The position numbers and the translations under genes were made by a program. From positions 1-6,894 of the forward strand of contig JACMNZ010000256.1 in assembly GCA_014378285.1 (NCBI GenBank): a stretch of DNA of 6,894 nt, read 5' to 3'. Of this stretch, positions 6,277 through 6,894 are shown piece by piece. The notes beneath the pieces were generated by a model. It saw nothing but the letters and a program-made list of their open reading frames with translations. It did no database searches and was not told the DNA's origin. Numbering within the stretch: position 1 is the first letter of the stretch; the number at the start of each line of letters is the position of its first letter. The stretch comes from Pseudopedobacter sp. (lineage in GTDB: Bacteria > Bacteroidota > Bacteroidia > Sphingobacteriales > Sphingobacteriaceae).

Positions 6277-6296
6277 TGTTGCACTTATTACTTGAA
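6277..6296 (-). repeat. IS30 right terminal inverted repeat
   Basis: TGTTGCACTTATTACTTGAA is the reverse complement of 5175-5194 with one mismatch, and marks the transposase 5' side of the element. Confidence 0.88.
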
Positions 6297-6327
6297 CTTA
6301 CATTTTGATTTTAATTCAATTTATATT

Positions 6328-6370
6328 TATAGGTAATCAGATAAGGCATAGACTAATCCGATTACCTATA
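6328..6370. repeat. 11-bp inverted repeat right of the IS
   Basis: TATAGGTAATC (6328-6338) and GATTACCTATA (6360-6370) are perfect complements separated by 21 nt. Neither strand has a T run after the stem, so this is not a standard terminator. It may be an operator, an RNA hairpin or the relic of another element. The rest of 6297-6540 is very A/T-rich and holds no gene I can recognise. A TATTTTTG at 6459-6466 lacks a properly spaced -33 box. Confidence 0.5.
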
Positions 6371-6545
6371 TAACCATTCATTCTTTTAAAAATTAATATT
6401 TAAGTCAATTAGGCTAATTTTATTAATTATTTCAATATTTAAAGATAAAATATGGTTATATTTTTGCGTAATAAACACCCAAATTAATTTTTTCTATCAC
6501 GTTTTCAGTGGGTTAAAAAATACTTGTAAATAATAATGCTATTCA

Positions 6546-6577
6546 CTTGCGTATTTATATTAAAAACTACATCTTTG
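6546..6577 (+). promoter_or_regulatory. Tandem promoter P1
   Basis: CTTG (6546-6549), a 20-nt spacer and CAtcTTTG (6570-6577) match the Bacteroidota promoter pattern with C for T at the first base of each box. A/T-rich DNA lies upstream. The first transcribed bases include CCGC (6582-6585), which can pair with GCGG (6599-6602). Confidence 0.6.
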
Positions 6578-6687
6578 CACTCCGCAATCGCAAGGAAAGC
6601 GGTATTTTGAAATAAAAATAATAAATAATTAGTATTTTTTTTTCAGTTTTAGAAAGAAATTTTCAACTAAAATTATTTTAAAATAAA

Positions 6688-6719
6688 TTTGCAAATCATT
6701 ATAATTAACTTCATATTTG
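6688..6719 (+). promoter_or_regulatory. Tandem promoter P2
   Basis: TTTG (6688-6691), a 20-nt spacer and CAtaTTTG (6712-6719). The preceding 90 bases are almost all A and T, like an UP-element region. A CCATT/AATGG hairpin with a 3-nt loop (6724-6736) follows directly. Confidence 0.65.
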
Positions 6720-6787
6720 CAGCCCATTCAAAATGGTAAATATTTAGTTTTTAAATTGAAATAGAACAAAAAATATTTCGCAAAAGA

Positions 6788-6819
6788 TTTGGTAATTAGG
6801 ATTAATAACCACATCTTTG
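6788..6819 (+). promoter_or_regulatory. Tandem promoter P3
   Basis: TTTG (6788-6791), a 20-nt spacer and CAtcTTTG (6812-6819). The -7 region repeats that of P1 (CATCTTTGCA). GC content rises sharply just downstream, as expected where a structured stable-RNA leader begins. Confidence 0.68.
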
Positions 6820-6894
6820 CATCCCCAACGGGAACAAGGGCAAAACGGAGCAATCCAGGGGCCCTTGAATTGAAAAGATAGAGTAGTTCCTGCG
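6820..6894 (+). other. Structured leader of an unseen downstream gene or stable-RNA operon
   Basis: This GC-richer segment follows P3 and has no open frame of note. It can form a CCC/GGG hairpin (about 6823-6832) and a 7-bp stem, CAAGGGC (6835-6841) with GCCCTTG (6861-6867). An rRNA operon leader is my best guess from the tandem promoters. No 16S, tRNA or protein start is present before the window ends. Confidence 0.4.

Larger units (their letters stand above)
5175..6296 (-). mobile_element. Degenerate IS30-family insertion sequence (about 1.12 kb)
   Basis: The element is bounded by 20-bp terminal inverted repeats (5175-5194 and 6277-6296, one mismatch) and filled by one decayed transposase reading frame on the minus strand. 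The length of 1122 bp is normal for IS30 elements (about 1.0-1.25 kb). The transposase start lies near the right end and its stop inside the left repeat. No convincing short target duplication is visible: GTA lies left of the element and CTT right of it, so the duplication may have decayed. The IS sits between the amn terminator and a promoter-rich region and interrupts no recognisable gene. With its transposase dead it could move only if supplied in trans by a related copy. Confidence 0.88.

Noticed and set aside
6459..6466. TATTTTTG as a fourth upstream promoter
   Set aside because: The -7 box fits, but no TTTG lies 19-21 nt upstream, and such boxes are frequent in A/T-rich DNA.

Overview
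The window looks like a low-GC chromosomal segment from the phylum Bacteroidota, most likely a Pedobacter-like member of the Sphingobacteriaceae. The family assignment is inference. The phylum is supported by TTTG / TAnnTTTG-type promoters with 19-20 nt spacers, a tRNA gene with no encoded CCA end, mostly A-rich rather than Shine-Dalgarno translation starts, a short AMP nucleosidase of the Bacteroidota type, and a ClpX with the GETGTGKT P-loop.

Layout. Positions 1-333 hold the 3' end of a periplasmic metal-chelate/cobalamin-type ABC substrate-binding protein. A spacer with a 9-nt periodic AATC motif and a good promoter then leads to tRNA-Leu(UAG) at 479-560 and a strong terminator. Next comes the protein quality-control block: tig (trigger factor, 631-1974), a terminator, clpP (2144-2851) and clpX (2844-4085, overlapping clpP by 8 nt), then a terminator. 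amn (AMP nucleosidase, 4132-4989) follows with its own terminator. All these genes are on the + strand. Trigger factor folds chains emerging from the ribosome. ClpX unfolds tagged or misfolded proteins and feeds them to ClpP, so tig-clpP-clpX is a functionally coherent and widely conserved cluster. AMP nucleosidase belongs to purine salvage and adenylate balance and is probably only a neighbour.

The right third has no intact gene. Positions 5175-6296 are a decayed IS30-family insertion sequence on the - strand. It is delimited by 20-bp inverted repeats with one mismatch. Its transposase can still be read from the N-terminal HTH to the C-terminus, but only by crossing about ten frameshifts or stops, and the first catalytic Asp appears to be His. 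Both flanks of the IS carry further inverted repeats.

From about 6540 to the window end are three promoter-like modules on the + strand (near 6577, 6719 and 6819). Each has a (T/C)TTG box exactly 20 nt upstream of a CAtNTTTG box, each lies in very A/T-rich DNA, and each is followed by a small potential hairpin. This resembles the promoter and leader region of a highly expressed stable-RNA operon, possibly rRNA, starting just beyond the window. That is an inference because the gene itself is not visible.

I found no convincing previously undescribed system. The most worthwhile leads are the tandem promoter array with its 5' hairpins, and the dead IS with its internal duplication and flanking inverted repeats.
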